A stretch of DNA of 64,000 nt from Simplicispira metamorpha (GCF_004341365.1 NZ_SLXH01000010.1:54616-118615), one strand, 5' to 3'. Shown: positions 53,719-63,453, counted from the stretch's first letter. A program made the numbers and translations. The notes: generated from the sequence alone by a model not told the origin.

Positions 53719-54267
53719 ATGCTCTACCAAATTGTTTCTTTTGTGCTGGATGTGGTCGCTGGCCTGCTTTGCGGCGCTTGCCTGTTGCGCATTTACATGC
53801 AGTGGCAGCGCATCCCGTTTGGCAATCCCGTGGGCCAGTTCGTATTTGCACTGAGCGACTGGATGGTGCTGCCGCTGCGCCGTGTGCTGCCTGCGGTCGG
53901 GCGCTGGGATGGTGCCAGCCTGCTGGCGGCGGCGCTGGTGGAGCTGGCGCAGTATGTGCTGCTGTGGCTGGTGCTGGGCGCGGGAGCCGGCTGGCAGTGG
54001 CTGCCGGGGTTGGCGCTGTTTGGCCTGGTGCGCGTGGCCATCACCGGGATGATCGGGTTGTTGATCGTGTATGCCGTGATGTCCTGGGTGCAGGCGCAGT
54101 CGCCCATGTCGGATGTCATCGCCCGCCTGTGTGCGCCCCTGCTGCGCCCGGTGCGCCGCGTGCTGCCCTTGATGGGCGGCCTGGACTTGTCCCCGCTGGT
54201 GCTGCTGGTGCTGCTGCAGGTGGCGCTGATGGTGCTGGGGTATTTGCAGGCAGCAGTGCTGCACTGA
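53719..54267 (+). CDS. YggT family membrane protein
   Basis: A 182-residue protein with two YggT repeats, each a hydrophobic hairpin followed by a cytoplasmic amphipathic stretch: LLRIYMQWQRIPFGNPVGQFV with WMVLPLRRVLPAVG, and VMSWVQAQSPMSDVI with LLRPVRRVLPLMGGLDLSPLVL. YggT proteins are linked to osmotic tolerance and division-related functions; the precise role is not settled. The 150 bp upstream contain GC-rich hairpin-like sequence and no Shine-Dalgarno sequence is seen before the ATG. It converges on accD across a bidirectional terminator. Confidence 0.9.
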   Translation: MLYQIVSFVLDVVAGLLCGACLLRIYMQWQRIPFGNPVGQFVFALSDWMVLPLRRVLPAVGRWDGASLLAAALVELAQYVLLWLVLGAGAGWQWLPGLALFGLVRVAITGMIGLLIVYAVMSWVQAQSPMSDVIARLCAPLLRPVRRVLPLMGGLDLSPLVLLVLLQVALMVLGYLQAAVLH

Positions 54268-54334
54268 TTCAAGGCCAAAACGGCCTTCAGCCCTTGTGCA
54301 GTCAGCGCGAGCAGCTATCAATAAAAGAGCATAA
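54268..54334 (-). repeat. dispersed 60-bp repeat, copy 13
   Basis: Inverted copy: GGCCTTCAGCCC, then GCGCGAGCAGCTATCAATAA. It starts immediately after the yggT stop and runs into the terminator. Confidence 0.8.
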
Positions 54335-54335
54335 A

Positions 54336-54359
54336 AAAACCGCCAGCGCTGGCGGTTTT
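54336..54359. terminator. bidirectional rho-independent terminator between yggT and accD
   Basis: Perfect palindrome AAAACCGCCAGC / GCTGGCGGTTTT, suited to both convergent genes. Confidence 0.93.
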
Positions 54360-54387
54360 GGGGGGGTGAAGGGGCCGCGCGGGTGCG

Positions 54388-55260
54388 TCAGGCCACGGCG
54401 TCGGCGGGCAGGCGTTGCAGCATGGCCAGGCTGTTGGCCACGGTGCTGCGCAGTTCGCGGCGGTCGCAGATCAGATCGACGGCGCCTTTTTGCAGCAAAA
54501 ACTCGGCGCGCTGGAAGCCCTCGGGCAGGGTCACGCGCACGGTCGATTCGATGACGCGTGGGCCGGCAAAACCGATCAGTGCCTTGGGCTCGGCAATCAC
54601 GATGTCGCCCACAAACGCAAAGCCTGCACTCACGCCGCCCATGGTCGGGTCGGTCAGTACGCTGATATAGGGCAGGCCCTTTTTGGCCAGCCGCGTGAGG
54701 GCGGCATTGGTTTTGGCCATTTGCATCAGGCTGAGCAGGCCTTCTTGCATGCGCGCGCCGCCGGTGGCGGTAAAGCAGATGAAGGGCACTTTTTGCTCGA
54801 TGGCGGTTTCGACGCCGCGCACAAAGCGCTCGCCCACCACGCTGCCCATGCTGCCGCCCATGAAGTCGAACTCGAAGCAGGCGACCACCACGTTGATGCT
54901 CTTGACGGCACCGCCAAATACCACCAGCGCATCGGTTTCGCCCGTGCTCTCCAGCGCCTCTTTCAGGCGCTCGGGGTATTTGCGGCTGTCTTTGAACTTC
55001 AGCGCATCGACCGGGATGACCTCCTGGCCGATTTCGTAGCGCCCTTCGGCGTCCAGAAAGGCGTTGAGCCGGGCGCGCGCGCCAATGCGGTGGTGGTGGC
55101 TGCACTGCGGGCAGACACACTGGTTGTGCTCCAGATCGGTTTTGTAGAGCACGCTGTCGCAGCTGGGGCATTTGATCCACAGGCCCTCGGGCATCTGGCG
55201 ACGCTCGGTGGGGTTGGTGGGCTGGATTTTGGAGGGCAGGAGTTTTTCAAGCCAGGACAT
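54388..55260 (-). CDS. accD: acetyl-CoA carboxylase carboxyltransferase subunit beta
   Basis: Beta subunit of the carboxyltransferase that makes malonyl-CoA. The 290-residue protein has an N-terminal zinc ribbon with C31/C34 and C50/C53 ([21 protein letters not shown]), and the crotonase-like core with [39 protein letters not shown] and [12 protein letters not shown]. It is the last gene of the truA-trpFBA-accD run. trpA-accD linkage is common in proteobacteria. Confidence 0.97.
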   Translation of the reverse strand: MSWLEKLLPSKIQPTNPTERRQMPEGLWIKCPSCDSVLYKTDLEHNQCVCPQCSHHHRIGARARLNAFLDAEGRYEIGQEVIPVDALKFKDSRKYPERLKEALESTGETDALVVFGGAVKSINVVVACFEFDFMGGSMGSVVGERFVRGVETAIEQKVPFICFTATGGARMQEGLLSLMQMAKTNAALTRLAKKGLPYISVLTDPTMGGVSAGFAFVGDIVIAEPKALIGFAGPRVIESTVRVTLPEGFQRAEFLLQKGAVDLICDRRELRSTVANSLAMLQRLPADAVA

Positions 55261-55275
55261 GGTTTTTTCCTTTCG

Positions 55276-56085
55276 TCAGGCGTCCAGCGCCTTGCGTACA
55301 CCGCGCAGAAAGTCGATGGCTACGGCCACCACGCGTTCGTGTGGCTGGTTTTCCAGCAACTGGATGATGCGGCTGCCAATGACCACGGCGTCGGCCACGC
55401 GGCCCACGGCCTGGGCGGTGGCGGCGTCGCGGATGCCAAAGCCCACGCCCACGGGAATGTGGACGTGTTCACGGATGCTGGGCAGCATGGCTTCTACCGC
55501 CGAGGTGTCGAGTGCTGCCGAGCCGGTCACGCCCTTGAGCGAGACGTAATAGACATAGCCGCTGGCCACCCGCGCCACCTGCGCCATGCGCTCGGGCGTG
55601 GACGTGGGCGCCAGCAGGAAGATCAAGTCCATCTGGTGCGCGCGCAGCTTGGCGGCAAAGTCTTCGCATTCTTCGGGCGGGTAGTCCACCACCAGCACGC
55701 CATCGACACCAGCGGCGGCGGCGTCGCGCACAAAGGCGTCCTCGCCGTGGCGCTGGTCGTAGCGCTCGACGGGGTTGGCGTAGCCCATCAGCACCACGGG
55801 CGTGGTGTGGTTGCGCTTGCGAAACTCGCGCACGTGCTCGAGCACCTGCACCATGCCGATACCCAGGCTCAGGGCTTTTTCACCGGCTTTCTGGATCACC
55901 GGGCCGTCAGCCATGGGGTCGGAAAACGGCACGCCCAGCTCGATGATGTCGGCACCGGCCTCGACCATCCCGTGCATCAGCGAGGGGGTGATGTCGGCAA
56001 ACGGAAAGCCCGCCGTAACGTACGGAATCAGGGCCTTGCGGCCCTTGGCCTGGAGTTGCTCAAAAGTGGTCTGGATGCGGCTCAT
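55276..56085 (-). CDS. trpA: tryptophan synthase alpha subunit
   Basis: Cleaves indole-3-glycerol phosphate to indole, which is channelled to TrpB. The 269-residue protein carries catalytic Glu49 and Asp60 in [55 protein letters not shown] and [13 protein letters not shown]. The start overlaps the trpB stop (ATGA). It belongs to the trpF-trpB-trpA-accD order. Confidence 0.97.
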   Translation of the reverse strand: MSRIQTTFEQLQAKGRKALIPYVTAGFPFADITPSLMHGMVEAGADIIELGVPFSDPMADGPVIQKAGEKALSLGIGMVQVLEHVREFRKRNHTTPVVLMGYANPVERYDQRHGEDAFVRDAAAAGVDGVLVVDYPPEECEDFAAKLRAHQMDLIFLLAPTSTPERMAQVARVASGYVYYVSLKGVTGSAALDTSAVEAMLPSIREHVHIPVGVGFGIRDAATAQAVGRVADAVVIGSRIIQLLENQPHERVVAVAIDFLRGVRKALDA

Positions 56086-57353
56086 GGTTTGGCGTCGCCC
56101 CCTTTAACGGTCAATCCGCGCATGGAAGGGCGGTCGTAAAAATCTTCCCCCGACAGGTCGGCCACCGTGCCGATATCCTTGTCGCCCCGGCCCGAGAGGT
56201 TGACCAGGATGGACTGGTCGGGGCGCATTTCTTTGGCCAGCTTCATGGCGTAGGCAAAGGCGTGGCTCGATTCCAGGGCCGGGATGATGCCTTCAGTGCG
56301 GCACAGGTAGTGGAATGCGGCCAGCGCTTCCTTGTCGGTGATGCCGACGTACTGGGCGCGGCCCATTTCTTGCAGCCAGGCGTGCTCGGGGCCCACGCCA
56401 GGGTAGTCCAGACCGGCGCTGATGCTGTGCGTTTCAAGGATCTGGCCGTTGTCGTCTTGCAGAATGAAGGTGCGGTTGCCGTGCAGCACGCCCGGGCTGC
56501 CTTTTTGCAGCGAGGCCGAGTGTTTGCCACTGTCCAGCCCCTCGCCCGCCGCTTCCACGCCGATGAGGCGGGTTTTTTCAAAAGGGATGTAAGGGTGGAA
56601 GATGCCCATGGCGTTGCTACCGCCGCCCACGCAGGCGACCACGGCATCGGGCTGCTCTGCGGCGATTTTTTGCTCGGCCAGCATGGCGGGCATTTGCGTG
56701 ACGGCTTCTTTGCCGATCACGCTCTGGAAATCGCGCACCATCATCGGGTAGGGGTGGGGGCCGGCCACGGTGCCGATGATGTAGAAGGTGTTGTCCACAT
56801 TGGCCACCCAGTCGCGCATGGCCTCGTTGAGCGCGTCTTTCAGCGTCTTGCTGCCCGATTCGACCGGCACCACGGTGGCGCCCAGCAGTTTCATGCGGTA
56901 GACGTTAGGGCTTTGGCGTTTGACGTCTTCGGCGCCCATGTAGATCACGCATTCCAGGCCGTAGCGTGCGCAGATGGTGGCCGTGGCCACGCCATGCTGG
57001 CCGGCGCCGGTTTCGGCAATGATGCGCGGCTTGCCCATGCGGCGGGCCAGCATGGCCTGGCCGATGACGTTATTGATCTTGTGCGCGCCGGTGTGGTTGA
57101 GGTCTTCGCGCTTGAGGTAAATCTGCGCACCGCCCATTTCGCGGCTGGTGCGCGCGGCGTGGTACACGGGCGTGGGGCGGCCAACAAAGTGCGCCAGCTC
57201 GTAGTTGAACTCAGCGACAAATGCCGGGTCGTTTTGGTAGCGGGCATAGGCTTCGCGCAGTTCTTTGAGCGCGAAGGTCAGGGTTTCGCTGGCAAAACTG
57301 CCACCGTAGCGGCCAAAGTGGCCCGAGGAATCAGGTTGCTGGTAAGAGGCCAT
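56082..57353 (-). CDS. trpB: tryptophan synthase beta subunit
   Basis: PLP enzyme that condenses indole with serine. The 423-residue protein has [15 protein letters not shown], the Schiff-base Lys92 in [42 protein letters not shown], and a C-terminal [14 protein letters not shown] at 57353 is used; it overlaps the end of trpF by 23 bp, and a start at 57377 would extend this. It is somewhat longer than the E. coli enzyme because of a C-terminal tail after the core. Confidence 0.97.
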   Translation of the reverse strand: MASYQQPDSSGHFGRYGGSFASETLTFALKELREAYARYQNDPAFVAEFNYELAHFVGRPTPVYHAARTSREMGGAQIYLKREDLNHTGAHKINNVIGQAMLARRMGKPRIIAETGAGQHGVATATICARYGLECVIYMGAEDVKRQSPNVYRMKLLGATVVPVESGSKTLKDALNEAMRDWVANVDNTFYIIGTVAGPHPYPMMVRDFQSVIGKEAVTQMPAMLAEQKIAAEQPDAVVACVGGGSNAMGIFHPYIPFEKTRLIGVEAAGEGLDSGKHSASLQKGSPGVLHGNRTFILQDDNGQILETHSISAGLDYPGVGPEHAWLQEMGRAQYVGITDKEALAAFHYLCRTEGIIPALESSHAFAYAMKLAKEMRPDQSILVNLSGRGDKDIGTVADLSGEDFYDRPSMRGLTVKGGDAKP

Positions 57354-58068
57354 GGGGTGTATTTGCAAGTTGGGCATCGGCCGCACGCACGGCGGCCACG
57401 AAGCGATGGATCTTGTCGGCGTCCTTGATGCCCCGCAGCGGTTTGCCATCGGGGCCATCACGTTCTACGCCGGAACTGACGTCAACGGCCAAGGACAGGC
57501 CGCGCGCACGCACCTGCAAAATGCCATCGGTCACGTTTGCAGGCGTGAGCCCACCACTTAAGACGAGGTGAGAGTTGACGCTTGGAGGAAGAAGTGACCA
57601 ATGGAATGCCTTGCCGCCGCCGCCATAGCCCTCGACATGCGCGTCGAGCAAAATGGCCTGGGCTTGGGAATATGTAGCCGCGTATTTTACGAGGTCAAAG
57701 CGCGCGCCTTCTTCGCCCAGCGGGATGCGCGCCGCACGCACAAAAGGCCGGGCGCCGTGGCCCGTGGCCGCCAGGCAATCTGCGGCTGATTCATCACCAT
57801 GAAATTGGGCTGTAGCGCCCGCCGTCAGGGCGCAAGTAGCTATCACATTAGTAGCGGCCTCGTTGACGAACAGCAGCACCGGCGTGACAAATGGCGGCAG
57901 GCGGCGGGCCAATTGCGCGGCGCGCTCGGGGGTGACGGCGCGCGGGCTGGGGGCGTAGAGCACAAAACCCACGGCATCGACACCAGCGGCCACGGCGGCG
58001 TCCACATCTTCCTCGCGGGTGAGGCCGCAGACTTTGATGCGGGTGCGTTGCTGAAGAAAAACGGTCAT
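57331..58068 (-). CDS. trpF: phosphoribosylanthranilate isomerase
   Basis: Amadori-rearranging enzyme of tryptophan synthesis, 245 residues. The active-site Cys14 is in [12 protein letters not shown] and the Asp in [17 protein letters not shown], with [22 protein letters not shown] and [10 protein letters not shown] also present. A segment (about 71-87, [17 protein letters not shown]) lies where the DNA matches a dispersed repeat read in frame. The C-terminus overlaps the trpB start. It lies 30 bp downstream of truA. Confidence 0.94.
   Translation of the reverse strand: MTVFLQQRTRIKVCGLTREEDVDAAVAAGVDAVGFVLYAPSPRAVTPERAAQLARRLPPFVTPVLLFVNEAATNVIATCALTAGATAQFHGDESAADCLAATGHGARPFVRAARIPLGEEGARFDLVKYAATYSQAQAILLDAHVEGYGGGGKAFHWSLLPPSVNSHLVLSGGLTPANVTDGILQVRARGLSLAVDVSSGVERDGPDGKPLRGIKDADKIHRFVAAVRAADAQLANTPHGLLPAT
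57799..57855 (-). repeat. dispersed repeat, copy 14 (inside trpF, in frame)
   Basis: On the minus strand it reads CTACTAATGTGATAGCTACTTGCGC, then GGGCGCTACAGCCC. Core and second arm are both recognisable. It is translated as part of TrpF. Confidence 0.65.
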
Positions 58069-58098
58069 GGCAGTGCGCGCGGTAGTCGAGAGAGGTGC

Positions 58099-58980
58099 TC
58101 AGGGCAGCCAGTCGAAAGCGGCGGTGCGTTCGGGCAGGCCCCAGGTGGGGTCGTACACCGGCCCCAAAAAATACAGCCCGTCTGGGGAGAACGTGGGCGC
58201 GGCCACTTTGCGTGAGCGCGCTTGCAGCACCTCCTGCATCCAATCGGCGGGTTGCGCGCCTTGGCCCACAGCAATCAGGCAACCCATGATGTTGCGGATC
58301 ATGTGGTGCAAAAAGGCGTTGGCCTCGAACTCGAAGTGCCAGTAGCACGGGCTCCAGTCTTCGCCGGGTTCGGTGTGCGGGGAGCCACGGCGGGTGATGT
58401 CAATGCGCCGCACCGTTTTGACGGGCGTGGGCGACTGGCAGGCTGCCGCCCGGAACGAGGTGAAGTCGTGCTCGCCCAGCAGGTACGCGGCGGCTTGGCG
58501 CATGGCGTCGCCATCGAGCGGGTGGAAGACCCAGCCCACGCGGCCTGCGTCCACGCTGGGGCGCACGGGTGACTGCAACAGTACATAGGCGTAGCGCCGC
58601 GCGCTGGCACTGGCACGGGCATGGAACGCCTGTGGCACGGGCCGCGCCCATTGCACTGCAATATCGGCGGGCAAAAAGGTATTGGTGCCGCGCACCCAGG
58701 AAAACGGCGTGCGTTGCACGGTGGTATCGAAGTGCACCACCTGCATCAGCCCATGCACTCCGGCATCGGTGCGGCCAGCGCATACGGTGCTGATGGGCTC
58801 GGTGGCAAAGCGTGCCAACGCTGCCTCCAGCTTGTCCTGGATGGTCTTGCCCGAGGACTGGCTTTGCCAGCCCTGGTAGCCCTGGCCGTTGTAGCCAACG
58901 CCCAGGGCGATGCGCAGGGGGCGGGGGGCGACTGCTTCGACGGGGTCGCTGTGGCTGGGGTGCTGCACAGACCCGCGCAT
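58099..58980 (-). CDS. truA: tRNA pseudouridine(38-40) synthase
   Basis: Forms pseudouridine in the tRNA anticodon arm. The 293-residue protein has the N-terminal RIALGVGYNGQGYQGWQ, the catalytic Asp72 in CAGRTDAGVHGLMQVVHF, AFHARASASARRYAYVL, GEHDFTSFRAA and NAFLHHMIRNIMG. ATG at 58980 overlaps the fimV stop by one base (TGATG). The asd-fimV-truA-trpF order is typical of betaproteobacteria. Confidence 0.96.
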   Translation of the reverse strand: MRGSVQHPSHSDPVEAVAPRPLRIALGVGYNGQGYQGWQSQSSGKTIQDKLEAALARFATEPISTVCAGRTDAGVHGLMQVVHFDTTVQRTPFSWVRGTNTFLPADIAVQWARPVPQAFHARASASARRYAYVLLQSPVRPSVDAGRVGWVFHPLDGDAMRQAAAYLLGEHDFTSFRAAACQSPTPVKTVRRIDITRRGSPHTEPGEDWSPCYWHFEFEANAFLHHMIRNIMGCLIAVGQGAQPADWMQEVLQARSRKVAAPTFSPDGLYFLGPVYDPTWGLPERTAAFDWLP

Positions 58981-61853
58981 CAAGACAGTTCGGCCAGCAT
59001 GCTTTGTGCGCGGGCCTTGAGGGCGCCCGAGGATTCGGCGATCACTTCTTCAATCAGGGTGCGGGCACCATCGCTGTCGCCAATGGCGTTGAATTCCAGG
59101 GCCAGGGCCAGCTTGGTGTCCAGCGGGTCTTCGGGCTCGCCCGAGGGCACCTCGTCGATTTGCAGGCTGGCTGCTGCTGGGGGCTCCTCTGGCCCGCCGG
59201 TGGGGGCTGCGGGCGCGCTGGGCGGATCCAGATCCAGTGTGAGGCTGCCCAGATCGAACTCCATCAGGCCCGAATCGGGGGCGCTGGTGGGGGGCTCTTC
59301 TGGTGCTGGCGCGGCGGGTGCAGCGGGTGCGGGCGTGTCGGTGAAGGCGGAAATGTCCAGCGCAAAGTCCAGGTCGGCCATGGCCGGGTCTGCCGGTGGT
59401 GGCGCAATGGCTGGTGGTTCTGCTGTGGCTGGTGCCTCCAGTTCTGCCAGGGTGGGCAGCTCTGGTGCAGGCTCCGGTGCCGGTGGCGTTGCCGCAGGCA
59501 AATCGGGCATGTCCCAGGACAGCCCCAGATCCTGGTCTGGCGCAGTGGCAGTGCTGGCAGGCTCGGTGAAGGTGGGGGTGGCAGGGATTTCAGGCAAGGC
59601 CGGTTCAGCGGCCATGGCTGCCGCAAAATCCAGCGGCTGTGCAGCGGTGTTGTCCGGGGAGGAATCGCCCATCAGGTCGAGGTCCAGATCCAGGTTCAGA
59701 TCCATGTCTGGCAGCGGCGATGGCGTGGTGTCTGTGGTGGCAGCGGCCTCGGCCAGGGTGCTGGCAAATCCACCTGCGGCCACCCCTGCGGCAGCTACTG
59801 CGCCCAGGCTGCCCAATGCAGCGGTGGGCTGACCACCGGGCTGGTACAGCGGGTTGTCGGGGTCTATGTCGCGCCCGAGTTCGGTGATGCGGTTCCAGTC
59901 AGGGCCTTCGCCGTTGGTCAGCTTGTGGACTTCGGAGGCCACCACTTCCAGGGCCTTGCGATCCTGGCGCTTGGCATAAATTTCGCCCAGCTTGGTGTGG
60001 ATGGATACGCGCGTCGGGGTGTGGCGTGCAGCCTCTTTGAGGATTTCTTCGGCTTGCAGATCACGGCCATAGGCCAGGTACACGTCGGCCTCGGCCACAG
60101 GGTCTACATCGCCGCCTGCATCCAGCTGGCTGGGGGTGTAGGCCATGGAAGACGAGCCGGTGGTGGAGTCGGTGCTGGCCGTGTCCACGCGCTGACCGCC
60201 ACTGGCATTGAAGAAAGAGTCGGGCTGTAGTCGGCTCTCAAAGAAAGAGCTGTCAACGGTTTGGGCGTTGCGCTTGCGTTGCACCGCGCGGTAAGCGCCA
60301 TAGCCCAACAGCAGGGCGAGCAAGCCGCCACCTGCCAGGGGCACCATCGGGTCATCGAGCAAGGCCGACATGAAGCTGGGCTCTTCGATCGGTGCGGGTG
60401 CCGGTGCGGGGGGAGGCTGTAGCTTGACTTCGGCGGGTGCTGAAGCCTGGGATGCGGGTGCCGAGGCAGGCGCAGCCGGTGCTTGCGTTGCAGCCTCGCT
60501 GGCGCTGGCGCTGGCGCTGGCGCTGGCGCTGGGGGCTGGTGCGGGCGCCGCCTCGGGCGCTGGTGCCGATGCCGGGGGCGCAGGGGGCACGACCAGGCTG
60601 GGGGCGGTAACAGCAGGCAAGGCGCTGGCCGTGCTGGCTGCCGGGGCTGGTGTGGGTGCGCTAGTGCCTGGCTGGGCTGCGGATGCCGCGCTGAGCCGGT
60701 TCAGGTCATCAATGTTCTTGGACAGCTCCTGCACGCGCGCAGCCGCTTCATTGGTTTGTTTGCGCTGTGCCAGCAGTTCTTCGGTGGCCTTTTGGCCCTG
60801 CATGGCGCCCTTGGAGAGCGTGAGTTTGTCGGGGGCGGTGCTGACGGGGCGCTTGTCTTCAATGCGCGTTTGCACCGCTCCGGTGGCCGAGCGGTCGGCA
60901 GCGGCCACTTGTGCCACGGGTGCTGCGCCCGCCAGTTTGCGACGGAACTCGTTGAAATCGCGGCTTTGGGCCGCGATGATCTGGCGCGCTTCTTTGACGG
61001 AAGTGGCCTGGGCCTGTGCTGTGTCCGGCAGTTGCAGCACTGCACCTGCCTTGAGGCGGTTGACGTTGTTTTGGACAAAGGATTCCGGGTTGGCGCGCAT
61101 CAATGCCACCAGCATCTGATCCAGAGAGACGCCGGAGAGGCGGTGGCTGCTGGCGATACGGCCCGCCGTATCGCCAGGCCGTACGGTGACGTTGTCGGGC
61201 TGGCTGCTCTGTGCCTGGGGCGTGGGGCGCGGGCTGGTCGGCTGGGTGCGCGCAGGCACCGTGCTGTAGATTTTGGGCTCTGGCCGCGCCGTGCTGGCCG
61301 GTGCGGTATTGACGGGCGCCGCAGCCACGGGCGCTGCGGGGGGCGCAGGGGGCGCGCTGGGCGGGGGTGCTGCCGCTGCGGTGGTTTGTGGTGCGGTGAT
61401 CTGTGCTGGCGCAGTCACGGCAACCGGTGGGCGGCGAAGGGCTGGCGGATCGAACAGCATGGTGTAGCTGCGCGTGATGCGGCCCGTGCCCCAGGTGGCG
61501 TCAATGACCAGATCCACAAAAGGATCATTGATAGGGCGGTCGCTGGACAGGCGCAGCACCATGCGGCCATCGGGGCGGCGCTGCAACTGCACCTGCATTT
61601 GGGTGACTGCGGTCGAGTATTCCATGCCCTGGCTTCGGAACACTTCTGGCGCTGCCGTGCTGGCGCGCAGGGTGTCGGCTTCTGCCGGGGTGATTTGGGG
61701 CAGGTCTATTTCGGCACGCAGCGGTTCACCGAGCGCGGATTGCACCGTGATCGGGCCCAAGGCCAGGGCCGAGGCGTCAGCGGCGTACAGGCCAAAGGTC
61801 GTCACGACCGCAGCCGCCAGCGCAGAGTATTTCCAACGATGCATGGTTGCCAT
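58980..61853 (-). CDS. fimV: FimV-like motility/polarity protein with LysM domain
   Basis: Large inner-membrane scaffold of about 957 residues. A signal peptide (about 1-29, ALAAAVVTTFGLYAADASA) precedes the conserved FimV N-terminal domain (LGPITVQSALGEPLRAEIDL). A LysM-type domain (VRPGDTAGRIASSHRL...LDQMLVALMRANP) and a coiled-coil-like segment follow, then a long Ala/Pro/Ser-rich region, a single transmembrane helix near 505-522, and an acidic C-terminal region. The latter has TPR-like helices and the FimV C-terminal motif KLALALEFNAIGDSDGARTLIEEVI. Relatives organise type IV pili and cell poles. Start is at 61853 or 61844. Confidence 0.9.
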   Translation of the reverse strand: MATMHRWKYSALAAAVVTTFGLYAADASALALGPITVQSALGEPLRAEIDLPQITPAEADTLRASTAAPEVFRSQGMEYSTAVTQMQVQLQRRPDGRMVLRLSSDRPINDPFVDLVIDATWGTGRITRSYTMLFDPPALRRPPVAVTAPAQITAPQTTAAAAPPPSAPPAPPAAPVAAAPVNTAPASTARPEPKIYSTVPARTQPTSPRPTPQAQSSQPDNVTVRPGDTAGRIASSHRLSGVSLDQMLVALMRANPESFVQNNVNRLKAGAVLQLPDTAQAQATSVKEARQIIAAQSRDFNEFRRKLAGAAPVAQVAAADRSATGAVQTRIEDKRPVSTAPDKLTLSKGAMQGQKATEELLAQRKQTNEAAARVQELSKNIDDLNRLSAASAAQPGTSAPTPAPAASTASALPAVTAPSLVVPPAPPASAPAPEAAPAPAPSASASASASASEAATQAPAAPASAPASQASAPAEVKLQPPPAPAPAPIEEPSFMSALLDDPMVPLAGGGLLALLLGYGAYRAVQRKRNAQTVDSSFFESRLQPDSFFNASGGQRVDTASTDSTTGSSSMAYTPSQLDAGGDVDPVAEADVYLAYGRDLQAEEILKEAARHTPTRVSIHTKLGEIYAKRQDRKALEVVASEVHKLTNGEGPDWNRITELGRDIDPDNPLYQPGGQPTAALGSLGAVAAAGVAAGGFASTLAEAAATTDTTPSPLPDMDLNLDLDLDLMGDSSPDNTAAQPLDFAAAMAAEPALPEIPATPTFTEPASTATAPDQDLGLSWDMPDLPAATPPAPEPAPELPTLAELEAPATAEPPAIAPPPADPAMADLDFALDISAFTDTPAPAAPAAPAPEEPPTSAPDSGLMEFDLGSLTLDLDPPSAPAAPTGGPEEPPAAASLQIDEVPSGEPEDPLDTKLALALEFNAIGDSDGARTLIEEVIAESSGALKARAQSMLAELS
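60497..60532. repeat. hexanucleotide tandem repeat in fimV
   Basis: Six uninterrupted units of CGCTGG on the plus strand, encoding an Ala-Ser run in the low-complexity part of FimV. Unit gain or loss would keep the frame. Confidence 0.9.
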
Positions 61854-62132
61854 CAACTGATAAGGAGTGTGAGATCGGGGCAAGCGGCTTGATTTTTCGA
61901 ATGCTTGGCGCTTGCTCCGGTGGGGTGAACGTGTCTCGGGGCACCATAGCAGCAATGCCATGCACTGACAAGGAAAGGTGCGGCGCAAGCCCCCAGGGCT
62001 GCGCGAACCGTCACGTTGAACCGCGCCGGGTGTTGTCACGGGACAACGACCGTAACAGGGTGTTTCCAGGGGGCATGCCCTGGTCAGTGCGGTGCGCGGG
62101 GCTGCTGCCTGGCAGCGCCCGCGCACAGGCTA

Positions 62133-63245
62133 TCAGGCTGCCAGCAGGATGCGCAGCATGCGGCGCAGCGGTTCGGCGGCGCCCCACAGCAACTGGTCGC
62201 CAATCACAAAGGCCGACACGTACTCGGGGCCCATGTTGAGCTTGCGCACGCGGCCCACGCCCACTTGCAGACCACCGGTGATGGAGGCCGGGGTCAGCTC
62301 CTGCACGGTGGTGGCACGGTCGTTGGGCACCCACTTCACCCAGGGGTTGCCGCCCTGGATCAGCGCTTCGATCTCGGCCAGCGGCAAATCCTTCTTCAGC
62401 TTGAGCGTCAGCGCCAGGCTGTGGCAGCGCATGGCGCCAATGCGCACGCACAGGCCATCGACGGGAATCGTGGCCTCGGTGCCCAGAATCTTGTTGACCT
62501 CGGCCTGGCCCTTCCACTCTTCCTTGGACTGGCCGTTGGGCAGTTGCACATCAATCCACGGGATCAGGCCACCGGCCAGCGGCGCGCCGAAAAACTCGGT
62601 GGGTACATCGTTGCGGATGGTGTGGGCCACCTTGCGGTCGATGTCGAGGATGGCCGATGCGGGCGTGGCCAGCTCGTCGGCCACGGCGGCATGCACCACG
62701 CCCATGCCCTTGAGCAGTTCGCGCATGTGGTTGGCGCCGCCACCCGAGGCCGCTTGGTAGGTCATGGAGCTGACCCACTCCACCAGATCGGCCTTGAACA
62801 GCCCGCCCAGGCCCATCAGCAGGATGGAATTGGTGCAGTTGCCGCCAATCCAGTTCTTGCCGCCAGCGGCCAGTGCCTTCTGGATGACGTTGTCGTTCAC
62901 CGGGTCGAGCACGATGACCGCATCTTGCTCCATGCGCAGCGACGAGGCAGCGTCAATCCAGTGGCCTTGCCAGCCAGCAGCGCGCAGCTTGGGGAAAACT
63001 TCTTTGGTGTAGTCGCCACCCTGGCAGGTGATGACGATGTCGCACTGGGCCAACGCGGCGATGTCGTTGGCATCTTGCAGCGTGGTGTGCGCCTTGGCCT
63101 GTGCCGGGGCCTTGCCACCCGCATTGGAAGTAGAAAAGAAAATGGGTTCGATCAGATCGAAGTCACCCTCGGCCTGCATGCGATCCATCAAGACCGAGCC
63201 GACCATGCCGCGCCAGCCAACCAAACCTACCAACTTGTTGCTCAT
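62133..63245 (-). CDS. asd: aspartate-semialdehyde dehydrogenase
   Basis: Makes aspartate semialdehyde, the branch point to lysine, diaminopimelate, threonine, methionine and isoleucine. The 370-residue protein has [25 protein letters not shown], the catalytic Cys137 in [24 protein letters not shown] and [20 protein letters not shown] at 63245 follows AAAGGGCGTTG. The upstream region carries a Thr/Lys/Ile-rich leader frame and alternative hairpins that look like an attenuator. fimV follows 280 bp downstream on the same strand. Confidence 0.97.
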   Translation of the reverse strand: MSNKLVGLVGWRGMVGSVLMDRMQAEGDFDLIEPIFFSTSNAGGKAPAQAKAHTTLQDANDIAALAQCDIVITCQGGDYTKEVFPKLRAAGWQGHWIDAASSLRMEQDAVIVLDPVNDNVIQKALAAGGKNWIGGNCTNSILLMGLGGLFKADLVEWVSSMTYQAASGGGANHMRELLKGMGVVHAAVADELATPASAILDIDRKVAHTIRNDVPTEFFGAPLAGGLIPWIDVQLPNGQSKEEWKGQAEVNKILGTEATIPVDGLCVRIGAMRCHSLALTLKLKKDLPLAEIEALIQGGNPWVKWVPNDRATTVQELTPASITGGLQVGVGRVRKLNMGPEYVSAFVIGDQLLWGAAEPLRRMLRILLAA

Positions 63246-63260
63246 TTTCAACGCCCTTTC

Positions 63261-63307
63261 AAATAAAACAGTGCCAGACCCGGCTGTTTTTCCCCGGCTC
63301 GTCTGGC
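63261..63307 (-). terminator. attenuator-type terminator hairpin upstream of asd
   Basis: GCCAGAC (63307-63301) pairs with GTCTGGC (63279-63273), and CCGG (63297-63294) pairs with CCGG (63283-63280) across a 3-nt bulge, followed by the T-rich TGTTTTATTT. Bases 63303-63293 can instead pair over 11 bp with 63332-63322, which would disrupt the terminator. Confidence 0.65.
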
Positions 63308-63337
63308 CAGGGAGGGCGCACGACGAACCAGGCTTGG

Positions 63338-63439
63338 TCAGCCCTTAATGGTCGTGGTTTTGGTGGTGATTGCGCGCGCAGCCACGCCTGCCAGGGCGGC
63401 AGAAGCGGTGTTCAGTGGGAACGGGCGGGCGGCAAACAT
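63338..63439 (-). CDS. putative Thr/Ile/Lys-rich leader peptide of asd
   Basis: A 33-codon frame starting [10 protein letters not shown] and ending [13 protein letters not shown], with five Thr, two Ile and two Lys in its last ten residues. The codons ACC ACG ACC (63358-63350) carry CACGAC, which can pair with GTCGTG at 63324-63319, the first of three alternative pairings before asd. A TACAAT -10 box lies 8 bp before the ATG, so the message may be nearly leaderless; no Shine-Dalgarno sequence is seen. The arrangement recalls E. coli thrL. It could instead be a small protein of unknown function. Confidence 0.55.
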   Translation of the reverse strand: MFAARPFPLNTASAALAGVAARAITTKTTTIKG

Positions 63440-63447
63440 GGGGTGCG

Positions 63448-63453
63448 ATTGTA
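63448..63453 (-). promoter_or_regulatory. -10 element of the asd leader promoter
   Basis: TACAAT read on the minus strand, 8 bp before the leader ATG. A weak -35-like GTGAAA lies about 19 bp further upstream. The remaining bases to 63586 show no gene. Confidence 0.4.
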
